64,000 nucleotides of DNA from an uncultured Alphaproteobacteria bacterium (GTDB lineage: Bacteria; Pseudomonadota; Alphaproteobacteria; Rs-D84). Of the stretch, positions 1 to 8,683 are shown one piece after another. The translations under genes and the position numbers were made by a program. The DNA lies in the NCBI GenBank assembly GCA_944392595.1, contig CALXXD010000001.1:112318-176317 (forward strand). Reading direction: 5' to 3'. Within the stretch, counting starts at the first letter, position 1. Each line of letters opens with the position of its first letter. The notes under the pieces are model-generated. The model saw only the letters and a list, made by a program, of their open reading frames with translations. It searched no databases and was not told the DNA's origin.

Positions 1-1095
1 AAAACTGATAATAATGCGGCTGTTTTTCATGCCGTTGGTACAACGCGTACATTTGATGGATTTATGCGCGTTTATACAGAAGACAAAGATGACGCAGATG
101 ATGTAAATGAAGCCAAATTGCCGCCGTTAAATGTTGGGGATAAAATTTCAATCACTGAAATTTTACCAGAACAACATTTTACACAACCACCCGCACGATA
201 TACCGAGGCGTCACTGGTGAAAAAATTGGAAGAATTGGGAATCGGCCGTCCATCAACATACGCAACGATTATGAGTACCATTGTTGATAGAAAATATGTC
301 GAACAAGACAAACAACGGCGTTTTCATCCAACGCCCGGTGGATGGGTGATTGCGGCATATTTATCAAAATATTTTAATGATTTGGTTGATGTGAATTTTA
401 CTGCCAAAACAGAAGATACTTTGGATGATGTATCGAATGGGAAACGTGATAAATTGGACGCTTTGCGCGCATTCTGGACACCTACATCGGCAATGATTGA
501 TGGTGCGCACGATGTTAAAACGTCTGAAATAATCGGTACTATCAACGAAATTATGCATAATCACTTGTTCCCAGACGGCAATGATAAATGTCCGAAATGT
601 GGTGGAAAATTGGGGATAAAATTATCAAAATACGGTGCATTTATTGGATGCGAAAATTATCCCAAATGCGATTATATCGCGCGGTTAAGTGACGCTGATG
701 TTGTTGCATCTGATAATGAAAAAGAAGAAAAGCCACGCAATACATCTGTTGATTTGGGCGATGGGATTTCTTTCCGTGTTGGAAAATTTGGACCGTATGT
801 AACAGACGGCAAAAAAAATGTTCCCGCAAAACAATATACGGCCGAAACAATCACTTTGGATGTGGCGCGTGATTTGTTGGAAAATGGAGTGAAAAAGGCC
901 GAGCCAATTAATCTGGGCGAAAATCCTGTGACGGGAAAGCCTATATTTTACTATCCGACCGGGCGTTATGGCGCATACATTTCATCAAATCGTGTTAATG
1001 TTTCGGTCAAAGATCAACCAAGTCTGGCCGAGGCTATCGATTTAATTAATAATAAAAAATCATCCACGCGTTTCAAAAAAGGTTCGCGTAAATAA
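1..1095 (+). CDS. topA: DNA topoisomerase I, C-terminal part (5' end outside window)
   Basis: The reading frame is open from base 1, so the gene begins upstream. Type IA topoisomerase relaxes negative supercoils in the cytoplasm. Seen: the family-typical stretch ELGIGRPSTYATI near the start, then a four-Cys zinc module (CPKCGG ... CENYPKCDY, about bases 589-675), then two basic Gly/Tyr repeats (KFGPYVTDGKK and GRYGAYISS) typical of the C-terminal DNA-binding domain of alphaproteobacterial TopA. The stop codon overlaps the dnaG start in TAATG, so the two genes are probably co-transcribed and translationally coupled. High confidence in family; the catalytic Tyr lies outside the window. Confidence 0.95.
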   Translation, partial: KTDNNAAVFHAVGTTRTFDGFMRVYTEDKDDADDVNEAKLPPLNVGDKISITEILPEQHFTQPPARYTEASLVKKLEELGIGRPSTYATIMSTIVDRKYVEQDKQRRFHPTPGGWVIAAYLSKYFNDLVDVNFTAKTEDTLDDVSNGKRDKLDALRAFWTPTSAMIDGAHDVKTSEIIGTINEIMHNHLFPDGNDKCPKCGGKLGIKLSKYGAFIGCENYPKCDYIARLSDADVVASDNEKEEKPRNTSVDLGDGISFRVGKFGPYVTDGKKNVPAKQYTAETITLDVARDLLENGVKKAEPINLGENPVTGKPIFYYPTGRYGAYISSNRVNVSVKDQPSLAEAIDLINNKKSSTRFKKGSRK

Positions 1096-2711
1096 TGACG
1101 AAATATGACCGCAATTTTACCGATGAACTGCGCACACGGTTATCAATCGTGGATATAGTCGGTCGCCGTGTGCCTTTGGTAAAAAAAGGTCAAAATTATT
1201 GGGGATGTTGTCCGTTTCATAATGAAAAAACACCAAGTTTTTCTGTGAATGAAGATAAAGGTTTTTACCATTGTTTTGGATGCGGGGAACATGGCGATAT
1301 TATTTCATTTGTTATGAAATCTGAAAATGTGGATTTCAAAACTGCCATCACAGAATTGGCGGCCCAGGCCGGATTAAAAATGCCTGATTATAAACCCAAA
1401 CCCGCCGAACAGGTTGCACGCGAAGAATCTTATATACAAATTATGTCTGGGGCGTGCGATATATATCAAAAATTATTATTCGATGCGGTTGGTGCGAATG
1501 CGTTGGAATACGTGCGTCGGCGCGGTTTTTCTGATGATATGATAAAAAAATATCGTATTGGATATGCGCCAAAAAATAATGTTATCGCAAATAAATTTGT
1601 AAATGTAAAACAAGATAATTTATTGGCAACCGGCATGTGTCGGCGTGGCGATTATGGTATGTATGATTTTTTTCGTGATAAATTAATGTTTCCGATTTTT
1701 AATGCACGCGGGCAAATTGTTGCTTTTTCAGGCCGCAGCCTGGACGGCAGCGAACCCAAATACATAAACACCACAGATACAGAATTATTTCATAAACGGC
1801 GGACTATATTCGGATTTAATTTTGCGCGCGATGCAATACACCGCGCAAATCGCAGTATTGTAGTCGAGGGTCAAATAGACGCCATTCAAATGCAATGTAA
1901 TGGTTTTCCTGAAACTGTTGCGCCATTGGGAACCGCTTTGACCGAAGATCATATTGCAATGTTATGCAAAGCAAATCGTAACATAGTATTTTGTTTTGAT
2001 GGGGACGCGGCCGGACAAAAGGCCGCCGCCCGCGCGTGTGATATTGTTATGCCTTTTTTGCGCGATGTGTCCGATGTACGTTTTGCTTTTGTCACCGGTG
2101 GCAAAGACCCGGACGAGGTATTAAAATCATCTGGCGCGGACGCCATGCGTAAAATAATAGATGACGCAACACCACTGGTTGATTTTTTGTGGCATATTGC
2201 AAACGCCGGATTTAATGTATCCACACCGGGTGGGCGCAGTCAATCTGAAAAATTTATCAAACAAAAAACTGATAAAATTACCGATGCAAATTTACGTGCT
2301 GAATACGAACAAGAATACAAGCAACGTATATTTAACAATTGGCATAAATGGAAAAAAAATTCACAAAATATCCCGCGCATCGATATGCCAACAGTTGATG
2401 ATATAACAAAAAATACTGTTATTTTTATCGTGAATAATTATCCGCAAATTGCGGAAAGATATGGTGATTTTTTGGCAACATTAAATATAAATTTTGATGA
2501 AAATGCGCCTGATATAAATATGGATGAAAAAGCGGCTGAAAAATATATAGTATCGTTAAAGTTGCAAAAATGGCTGGAAACACTGCATATACAGAAAAAA
2601 GAATTAACGGCGAAATTATTAAATGGCGAAGATGTATCCGATAAAATTGATGATATAAATAAAAAAATTATTGATGCACAATCGCGAATCGATACATTAA
2701 TTTCAATATAA
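1095..2711 (+). CDS. dnaG: DNA primase DnaG
   Basis: Synthesises RNA primers for chromosome replication with the DnaB helicase. Seen in order: CHC2-type zinc-binding domain (C39, H42, C60, C63), then the catalytic TOPRIM domain with the acidic Glu in VVEGQIDAI (about residue 257) and the DGDAAG motif (about 301), then an AT-rich, weakly conserved C-terminal helicase-interaction region. At 538 aa it is somewhat shorter than the E. coli enzyme, the reduction being in the C-terminal part. The ATG overlaps the topA stop by one base. A hairpin with a T-run directly after the stop ends the transcript. Confidence 0.96.
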   Translation: MTKYDRNFTDELRTRLSIVDIVGRRVPLVKKGQNYWGCCPFHNEKTPSFSVNEDKGFYHCFGCGEHGDIISFVMKSENVDFKTAITELAAQAGLKMPDYKPKPAEQVAREESYIQIMSGACDIYQKLLFDAVGANALEYVRRRGFSDDMIKKYRIGYAPKNNVIANKFVNVKQDNLLATGMCRRGDYGMYDFFRDKLMFPIFNARGQIVAFSGRSLDGSEPKYINTTDTELFHKRRTIFGFNFARDAIHRANRSIVVEGQIDAIQMQCNGFPETVAPLGTALTEDHIAMLCKANRNIVFCFDGDAAGQKAAARACDIVMPFLRDVSDVRFAFVTGGKDPDEVLKSSGADAMRKIIDDATPLVDFLWHIANAGFNVSTPGGRSQSEKFIKQKTDKITDANLRAEYEQEYKQRIFNNWHKWKKNSQNIPRIDMPTVDDITKNTVIFIVNNYPQIAERYGDFLATLNINFDENAPDINMDEKAAEKYIVSLKLQKWLETLHIQKKELTAKLLNGEDVSDKIDDINKKIIDAQSRIDTLISI

Positions 2712-2736
2712 AAAGACCGGTTTTTACCGGTCTTTT
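2711..2736. terminator. Bidirectional rho-independent terminator (dnaG / ychF)
   Basis: A perfect 10-bp stem (AAAAGACCGG / CCGGTCTTTT) with a 6-nt loop lies between the convergent dnaG and ychF stops. A-runs and T-runs flank both arms, so it can work on both strands. Confidence 0.85.
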
Positions 2737-2738
2737 TA

Positions 2739-3818
2739 TTAATTATTGAACAAGAAATGACAAATATCGCCATCCTGCATGATATATTCTTTACCAACAA
2801 GCCGCATTTTGCCGGCTTCTTTTACCGCAACTTCGCCACCCAATTCAATAAAATCAGATGGTGAAATTATTTCGGCACGAATAAATCCACGTTCAAAATC
2901 TGTATGAATTTTTCCGGCCGCCTGGGGCGCGGTCATACCACGTGTGATTGTCCATGCGTGTGCTTCTTTGGGCCCGACAGTATAAAATGTTTGCAGTCCC
3001 AATGTTGCGTAACCTGTGCGAATGATTTTGTCCAAACCTGATTCATTTAATCCCAAATCATTCAAAAACATTTTACGTTCATCAATATCTACTATCTGGG
3101 CTATTTCCATCTCGATTTTTGACGAGATTACCAGTACAGGCGCATCTGCGCCATATTTATCGCGCACAGCGTCTGAATATTTGTTTCCGTTTGCGGCCGC
3201 GGATTCTTCCACATTGCAAACATAAATAACTGGTTTTGCGGTCAATAAATTAAAAGGTGTGGCATCAATATCCGACGCACGCGCAGGCACGCCACGCGCC
3301 AAACCATCGCGAATTTGATTCGCATCCGCCAATAATTTTATTGCGACTTTATCCAAACCGTGCGCTTTCTTTTCAAGATTTTTAATTTGCTTATCCAGAC
3401 TTTCCATATCCGCCAACATTAATTCTGTTTCAATGGTGTCTATATCGGACAAAGGGTCTATTTTCCCATTTACATGAACAATGTCATCGTTTTCAAAACA
3501 GCGCACAACATGAATAATCGCGTCAGTTGATAATATGTTGCCCAAGAATTTATTTCCCAATCCTTCGCCCGCAGATGCGCCCTTTACCAGACCTGCAATA
3601 TCAACAATTTCCAACTGGGTGGGGATTATTTTTTGCGATTTTGCAACATCCGCCAATTTATGCAGTGTTTCATCCGGCACAACAACACGGCCTGTGTTTG
3701 GCTCGATCGTACAAAATGGGTAATTTTGCGCGTCAGCCGCGGCACTTTGTGTCAAAGCGTTAAATAAAGTAGATTTACCAACATTTGGCAATCCAACAAT
3801 TCCACAATTGAATCCCAT
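2739..3818 (-). CDS. ychF: Redox-regulated ATPase/GTPase YchF (OLA1 family)
   Basis: Cytoplasmic ribosome-associated P-loop NTPase of the Obg/YchF group. Seen: G1 motif GLPNVGKST at residues 9-17, the switch/G3 region DIAGLVKGASAGEGLGNKFL, a coiled-coil middle segment, NVEES in the G4 position as usual for YchF rather than NKxD, and a C-terminal TGS domain ending TDFERGFIRAEII ... GKEYIMQDGDICHFLFN. Length of 359 aa is normal (about 363). Convergent with dnaG and sharing its terminator; divergent from the SufBD-like gene. Confidence 0.96.
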   Translation of the reverse strand: MGFNCGIVGLPNVGKSTLFNALTQSAAADAQNYPFCTIEPNTGRVVVPDETLHKLADVAKSQKIIPTQLEIVDIAGLVKGASAGEGLGNKFLGNILSTDAIIHVVRCFENDDIVHVNGKIDPLSDIDTIETELMLADMESLDKQIKNLEKKAHGLDKVAIKLLADANQIRDGLARGVPARASDIDATPFNLLTAKPVIYVCNVEESAAANGNKYSDAVRDKYGADAPVLVISSKIEMEIAQIVDIDERKMFLNDLGLNESGLDKIIRTGYATLGLQTFYTVGPKEAHAWTITRGMTAPQAAGKIHTDFERGFIRAEIISPSDFIELGGEVAVKEAGKMRLVGKEYIMQDGDICHFLFNN

Positions 3819-3836
3819 TTTTATTTCCTTTATAAT
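3808..3836 (+). promoter_or_regulatory. Sigma70-type promoter giving a leaderless transcript
   Basis: TTGAAT (3808-3813), 17-bp spacer, TATAAT (3831-3836). The expected start site is about 3843, only a few bases before the ATG at 3846. No Shine-Dalgarno sequence precedes that ATG, so the downstream gene is probably translated from a leaderless mRNA. Confidence 0.65.
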
Positions 3837-3845
3837 GCCAATAAT

Positions 3846-4526
3846 ATGTCATACATGTGGGACGAATTCAATATAAAAACCTTTGACGCGGAAACAGTGG
3901 TTTATCGCGATGGTGTGTATTGTCCCGAATTATCGACAATTGTTGGGACTGATTTTCGGGAAAATTATCCGCGCCCAATCCATATTATTTATGTTGGCGA
4001 AATTACCGGTAATTGCCGGCTGGATATTAATATTTTTGTCGAAAATCAGCCGGTATTTTTATCGGCGAAAATAAAAAATAAAAAGCCGGCCTTTTTGAAC
4101 ATTTTTATCAAAAATGCCGGGAAAAATTCTGAATTTCGTGGTCATGTAATTATGCACAACGAAAATGATTTGAAATTCAATTGCAATGCGTTGCATACCG
4201 CACCAAATACAACAATTTTATTAAAAGCAAAATTAATCGCCGGTCGAAACAGTATTTCAAAATTAACGGGCACGGCAGAAATTGAAAAAAATTGTAATGA
4301 TGTAAATTCTGATATATCTTTTTGTGCGTTGGCCGATAAAACCGCACGAATTGAATTTATGCCGGCGCAACGTATATCCGCGGTGCCGGTATCTGCTGAA
4401 CACAGTGCATCTGTTTATCAACCGACCGTGCAACAAATAGAATATTTACGCGGCGCAGGATTATCCGGGGCCGAGGTTGATGATGCCATGCGGATGGCGT
4501 TTATGAATGATTTTTCGCTGTTTTAA
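3846..4526 (+). CDS. Short SufB/SufD-like protein
   Basis: A 226-aa protein resembling the beta-helix core of SufB/SufD, scaffold subunits of the SUF Fe-S assembly complex. What is seen: beta-rich repeats with alternating hydrophobic residues, then an HSASVYQPTVQQIEYLRGAGLS segment near the C-terminus. That corresponds in position and pattern to the SufD signature (H-G-A-T-V then Q then FYLRSRGI) followed by an EVDDAMRMAF helix. It is about half the usual SufD length and lacks an N-terminal domain. No other suf genes lie nearby. It could be a stand-alone SufD in a reduced SUF system or a diverged paralogue. The likely leaderless start is supported by a promoter immediately upstream. Confidence 0.5.
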   Translation: MSYMWDEFNIKTFDAETVVYRDGVYCPELSTIVGTDFRENYPRPIHIIYVGEITGNCRLDINIFVENQPVFLSAKIKNKKPAFLNIFIKNAGKNSEFRGHVIMHNENDLKFNCNALHTAPNTTILLKAKLIAGRNSISKLTGTAEIEKNCNDVNSDISFCALADKTARIEFMPAQRISAVPVSAEHSASVYQPTVQQIEYLRGAGLSGAEVDDAMRMAFMNDFSLF

Positions 4527-5449
4527 TCGCGTTCCTGGACTTTTGCCGGAATCATATCGGCAATCATCAAAGATTTTGTAGCGTTTTTTAATTTATCTGT
4601 GCGATGTTTATTTAACATTTTTTCAACGCGCGCGTTAAATTTGGTAATTCTGTCGCGATAATATGCAATCCAACGACGCGCAAAACGCGCGGGTGTTTCA
4701 CCCTGTCGTGCCGGGATATACGATATTGTTTTCATACATTTTTGCCAATCGTCGGGTGTTGCTGTTTTTTCTATTTCGTCCAGATAAGTACTGACTGTAT
4801 CAATCAATAATTTACCGCGGCTGTCTTTGATGTTGCCGCCAGCGGCCAAAAATGTTTTAATTCCGGCAAGTTGGGCGTATGCCTCGTCTTCTACCAGGGC
4901 ATAACCAACCCAGCGCATTTTTTCATAAATATTATCCGCACCGCCGGTCGGCATTGTTTTGTCGTACGAATTATAACGTTGGAATATGGTATATTTTTTA
5001 TTTGATTTTTTGCGTTTTACAAAATTCAAAAATGAAAAATCAAATTTATAATGTCCTGCGGCCAATTCCCTGGATTTACGGTATGCATGCGTCAATTCGT
5101 GTGTCACCAATTCCGCCATCATTGGTCTGTCCAGATATGTTTTATCACCATCGACCCGAACCGGCATATTTACATTTAATTCCAGTTTGATTTTTCCATT
5201 TTTTAATGAATTGCCGTTGTGAAAGGTGGCGTCCGCAAAACTTTGTGCGCCACCATCGTCATATTCCTGGGGGGATAATCTGTAAAAGCAAAACGCTATG
5301 CGTGACGCGTCGTCGCGGGCAAAACCAGACCCCAATCTCGCAGCATCACTGGACGGTAACATATATATCGTTTCGTATTTTTGCGATTTTTCAGAATTAT
5401 ATTTGTTTATGTATTTATCGATAACGGACAGTATTTCTGCGGTTTTCAT
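4523..5449 (-). CDS. Putative zinc metallopeptidase-like protein (HExxH)
   Basis: A 308-aa protein without a clear signal peptide. Seen: an HExxH motif in ELVTHELTHAYRKS (about residues 116-120), and about 75 residues later VEDEAYAQLAG, which could supply the third (Glu) ligand as in gluzincin peptidases. The rest is helical and basic, with a Lys-rich C-terminus. It overlaps the convergent SufBD-like gene by four bases. No family name can be given from sequence alone; the substrate is unknown. Confidence 0.55.
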   Translation of the reverse strand: MKTAEILSVIDKYINKYNSEKSQKYETIYMLPSSDAARLGSGFARDDASRIAFCFYRLSPQEYDDGGAQSFADATFHNGNSLKNGKIKLELNVNMPVRVDGDKTYLDRPMMAELVTHELTHAYRKSRELAAGHYKFDFSFLNFVKRKKSNKKYTIFQRYNSYDKTMPTGGADNIYEKMRWVGYALVEDEAYAQLAGIKTFLAAGGNIKDSRGKLLIDTVSTYLDEIEKTATPDDWQKCMKTISYIPARQGETPARFARRWIAYYRDRITKFNARVEKMLNKHRTDKLKNATKSLMIADMIPAKVQERD

Positions 5450-5475
5450 GAAAAATTCCCCATAAAAAAAAGAAA

Positions 5476-5494
5476 AACCCCATGTTCAGGGGTT
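5476..5494 (-). terminator. Rho-independent terminator of rpmJ
   Basis: On the minus strand AACCCC / GGGGTT form a 6-bp stem with a 7-nt loop, followed by a long T-rich run (complement of 5463-5475). Confidence 0.8.
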
Positions 5495-5506
5495 ATTCAT
5501 ATATAA

Positions 5507-5641
5507 TTATTTTTTTCTGAAACCCTGTTTCGCCTTTAACTTTGGGTTATTTGGGTCAATCAGGATAACCTGTTTCCCACGGCGGATTTGTTTTACATTG
5601 CCGCGTTTTTTCCAGGCTTTTAATGAACTTAAAAACTTCAT
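5507..5641 (-). CDS. rpmJ: 50S ribosomal protein L36
   Basis: A 44-aa gene read directly from the sequence. The protein begins MKFLSSLKAWKKRGN, continues VKQIRRGKQVILIDPNNPK and ends LKAKQGFRKK. This matches the alphaproteobacterial zinc-free L36 pattern (MK-x-SLKS..K.R, RR-x-G, I-x-NP-x-K/R-x-KARQG), which lacks the C-x2-C-xn-C-H zinc site. Highly basic. Its own terminator follows, so it is probably monocistronic. Upstream on the other strand is the repeat-rich virB3 promoter region. Confidence 0.9.
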   Translation of the reverse strand: MKFLSSLKAWKKRGNVKQIRRGKQVILIDPNNPKLKAKQGFRKK

Positions 5642-5962
5642 GTCTTAATCCTTTGTTGTGTGGCTATTATAAACGGTTTTTATGAAAAATCAAATAATAA
5701 TATTAATTATTGTTGTTTTTATTGGGGCTGTTGGTATTGTTGAAAGCTTTTTTGAACTTTTTATTAACAGTTTTTCAACAATTTTTTGTTGGATTTCTGT
5801 GGGTTGTATGTTTTGATGTTGAAAAACACTGGTGTTTAATAAACAGTTGAAAAAGACACAGTTTTCAACAATTTTAACAATTTTTTGAAAATGCTTTTTA
5901 TGCTTGTTGAAAACTGTTGAAATTGTTATAATTTAACAAAAGCAGGGGGGATTAATCCAAAA
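5642..5962. repeat. Intergenic array of TGTTGAAA / TTTCAACA octamers
   Basis: This 321-bp gene-free, AT-rich stretch holds six exact copies of the octamer TGTTGAAA in either orientation: 5738-5745 (+), 5773-5780 (-), 5817-5824 (+), 5863-5870 (-), 5905-5912 (+) and 5915-5922 (+). A seventh, one-mismatch copy is at 5845-5852. The last two overlap the predicted virB3 promoter. The 9-mer TTTTCAACA matches the DnaA box TTATCCACA at seven of nine positions, so either an operator array or an origin-like DnaA-binding region is possible. Confidence 0.6.
5904..5932 (+). promoter_or_regulatory. Promoter of the virB3-virB4 operon with embedded repeats
   Basis: TTGTTG (5904-5909), 17-bp spacer, TATAAT (5927-5932). 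Two direct TGTTGAAA octamers 10 bp apart (about one helical turn) cover the -35 box and spacer, suggesting control by a protein that recognises this octamer. Confidence 0.6.
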
Positions 5963-6259
5963 ATGCGACAGCAAGTATTAAAAGCTTTGGCAAATCCAGC
6001 GCGTATTTTTTACGTGCCATATACGTTGGCCGTGATTAATTTTGCTGCGCAATTCATTGTTTTTATTATAGTTTTTTTGATTGATTTAACGGTTAATGGT
6101 GCGGATGTAAAAACATCACCTTTGTATTTTTTGGTGTCTGTTATTGTTGTGCATGCAATATTGGCGTTTTATTCCAAGCGTGACCCCCAGTTGGGACAAA
6201 TTATATCTGCGCAAATACAATTGTTGAAAAAAAAGATACCTGGAAGATTGGCGGCGTAA
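5963..6259 (+). CDS. virB3: Type IV secretion protein VirB3
   Basis: Small inner-membrane component of a type IV secretion system. Seen: 98 aa, an N-terminal NPARIFYVPYT segment, two hydrophobic helices (about residues 22-42 and 50-70), and the family signature KRDPQLGQII after the second helix. It directly precedes virB4 (3-bp gap), the conserved order in VirB systems. Upstream are a purine-rich GGGGGGA element and a good promoter. Length is normal for VirB3. Confidence 0.82.
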   Translation: MRQQVLKALANPARIFYVPYTLAVINFAAQFIVFIIVFLIDLTVNGADVKTSPLYFLVSVIVVHAILAFYSKRDPQLGQIISAQIQLLKKKIPGRLAA

Positions 6260-6262
6260 AAT

Positions 6263-8680
6263 ATGAATGGATTTTTTGAACATTTTGCAGGCGGTGAATT
6301 TCCTTTGACAGCCATGATTATGGTGATGGTTGTTGTATTCTTGTTCATTGTTTTGATGATGTATATACCCGCTTTGACACGCCGTATATTTCCAAAATTT
6401 GGATATGCGCGGTATTCACAGTATTTGCCGTTTGGGACCGTTTATACCGACAATACAATGACATTAACAGATGGCAGTATTATTCGTGTTTATCATGTTG
6501 ATGGTGTTCAATCCAGTATGCAGGATGATGAAACGCGTGCCAAGTTTTTAGATTTGCGGGCGCAATTATTTAATCAAATTCGTGATCCGAATGTTATTTT
6601 GCGTTTTTATACAGTGCGCGATGCGGTTGGTGAAAATACAAATTACGAATTCGATAATGCGGTGCTGCAAAAAATATACGACAAATGGCGCGCCCAAGGA
6701 TTACGAATTTTTACAAATAATTATTACATAGTTTTATCAGTTGGTGGCGCGAACGCACGCGAAAAATTAAATCAATATGGAAATTACATAGAATCTGTGT
6801 TGGCGGCATATCGGCCACGTGTGTTGAAGAATAATTCTGATGATAATATGGCGCGGTTTTTGGGGCGGATTTTATCGCCTGTTACAAAACCCAGTCCGAA
6901 AAAATGCCCGCAAAATCTGGGCGATGTGGTGACGGTTGATGATGTTGAATTTATCAAGAATGGGATTATTAAATATACTGGGGCGGGGCGGCAAAGTTTT
7001 GCGGCCGCGATATCATTCAAGACTTCGCCGGATTATTTGGATGAAGAATTCTTTAATTCTGTTTATACAATTCAAACAGAAATGATTTGTATGAATGGTT
7101 TTCAAATTTTGGGCGCGGCCGAGACCGAGGTTGCACTGCGCCAACGTCGTTCAACAACCGAAGAAAAAGAAACGTCTGCCGCTGAACAGTTATATGCCGC
7201 AGAATCCGCCATGGATGAAAATATTTCAGGAAATCAGACTTTGGTAAATTATTATCCTTTGTTTTTGATTTTCGGCGCAACGTTGGAAGAATTGGAAAAG
7301 TATATAGATGAATTTAATAAAATTGCCGCGTCGTTTGGTGTATCGCCAATTGTTGAAAGTTTTGCAGCAAAGGTTTCTTGGTTTGCGCAAATTCCAGGAT
7401 TTGATACATTCCCGCGCAGTTTCAAAATGTTGTCGCGTACCGCCGCCGTTGCGATTCCTATGTCCAGTACGCCACGCGGTGTTTCAAATTCTGATTGGGG
7501 TCCGGGGCCTTTGGTGGTATTCCCGACCGCCCAGGGCACACCATATCAATTCCAATTCCATGTATCAGACAAGCCTGCGGCTGTGGCGCATACTTTGACC
7601 ATTGGGCCGACCGGCGGTGGTAAAACTACTTTATTCAGTTTCTTGATCGCGCAATCTTTGCGACATCCGAAATTAAAGGCGTTTTTCTTTGACCGTAACA
7701 AAGGGGCCGAGATATTTACTTTATCTGTTGGTGGTAAATATGTGACCATGTTGGGCAAGGATAAAAAAGATAAATCCGCCGATACATTTTTAACACATTT
7801 AAATCCGTTGAAAATGGCTGATACCCCGAATAATCGCGCGTTTTTGCGCCGTTGGTTAGCGATGATTACAGGTAACAGTGATGCGAATTCCGCCGATGAA
7901 ATTGCGCGTGCTGTGTCGGTTAATTTTGATTATTTGGCCGATAAAGACAGATTGTTGAAAAATTTATGGGAAAGTTGTTTTGCGTCGTCTGGGAATATGC
8001 GGCCTGCGTTGAAAAAGTGGGTTGATCCGTTGCAGTATGGCGACATATTCAATGAAGATTCAGATACTTTGGATTTGCATTCGCGTTTGACTACGTTCGA
8101 TTTTACAGATATTTTAGCGGACGAAACGTTGGCGCCGGCCGTGATTTCATATATATTACATCGTATAAATAATGATACTGTGTCGGGCGGAAATCCATCG
8201 TTGATTATGATTGACGAAACTGCGCCTATGTTGGAAAACAAGATGTTCCGTGATAATTTTATCGTTGGTTTGCAAGAGGGACGTAAAAATCGCCAGGCTT
8301 ATATGGTTGCGTTCCAACGTGCGAATGTGTTGGATAAACTGGGGATTGGTGACGTTGTTCGTGGCCAGGCGCAAACTGTGTTATTCTTCCGTAATCCTGC
8401 GGCCGATGCGTCTGATTACCAATATTGGAATTTGAATCCTTTGGAAATGGCGTTTATTCAAGGTAAAGCGTATCCAAACTTGAAACGTGCGGTATTGTTA
8501 TCACGCCCGGTTAATGGCGAGTCTGTGATATTAAACACTGAATTGGGTGGTTTGGGGAATTTATTACGTTTGTTTGAATCAGGGCGTTCATCTGTGTTAT
8601 TGGCCGAAGAGTTATATAAACAATATGGAAATGCGTTCGTTGCAGAATATTTGAAAAAGCAAGGGGCGGGCGATTTATAA
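6263..8680 (+). CDS. virB4: Type IV secretion ATPase VirB4
   Basis: The energising ATPase at the inner-membrane base of type IV secretion. Seen: 805 aa, a hydrophobic N-terminal anchor (about residues 15-40), the VirB4 N-terminal domain with TEVALRQRR, Walker A GPTGGGKTTL at about 449-458, Walker B LIMIDE at about 648-653, and the downstream GLQEGRKNRQAYMVAFQRA motif. Both nucleotide-binding motifs are intact. It follows virB3 and is followed after 3 bp by a secreted HExxH protein instead of the usual virB6. The other vir genes must lie outside the window. Confidence 0.93.
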   Translation: MNGFFEHFAGGEFPLTAMIMVMVVVFLFIVLMMYIPALTRRIFPKFGYARYSQYLPFGTVYTDNTMTLTDGSIIRVYHVDGVQSSMQDDETRAKFLDLRAQLFNQIRDPNVILRFYTVRDAVGENTNYEFDNAVLQKIYDKWRAQGLRIFTNNYYIVLSVGGANAREKLNQYGNYIESVLAAYRPRVLKNNSDDNMARFLGRILSPVTKPSPKKCPQNLGDVVTVDDVEFIKNGIIKYTGAGRQSFAAAISFKTSPDYLDEEFFNSVYTIQTEMICMNGFQILGAAETEVALRQRRSTTEEKETSAAEQLYAAESAMDENISGNQTLVNYYPLFLIFGATLEELEKYIDEFNKIAASFGVSPIVESFAAKVSWFAQIPGFDTFPRSFKMLSRTAAVAIPMSSTPRGVSNSDWGPGPLVVFPTAQGTPYQFQFHVSDKPAAVAHTLTIGPTGGGKTTLFSFLIAQSLRHPKLKAFFFDRNKGAEIFTLSVGGKYVTMLGKDKKDKSADTFLTHLNPLKMADTPNNRAFLRRWLAMITGNSDANSADEIARAVSVNFDYLADKDRLLKNLWESCFASSGNMRPALKKWVDPLQYGDIFNEDSDTLDLHSRLTTFDFTDILADETLAPAVISYILHRINNDTVSGGNPSLIMIDETAPMLENKMFRDNFIVGLQEGRKNRQAYMVAFQRANVLDKLGIGDVVRGQAQTVLFFRNPAADASDYQYWNLNPLEMAFIQGKAYPNLKRAVLLSRPVNGESVILNTELGGLGNLLRLFESGRSSVLLAEELYKQYGNAFVAEYLKKQGAGDL

Positions 8681-8683
8681 AAT

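Noticed and set aside
5642..5962. CRISPR array
   Set aside because: The octamers are too short, occur in both orientations and have unequal spacing; no cas gene is present anywhere in the window.
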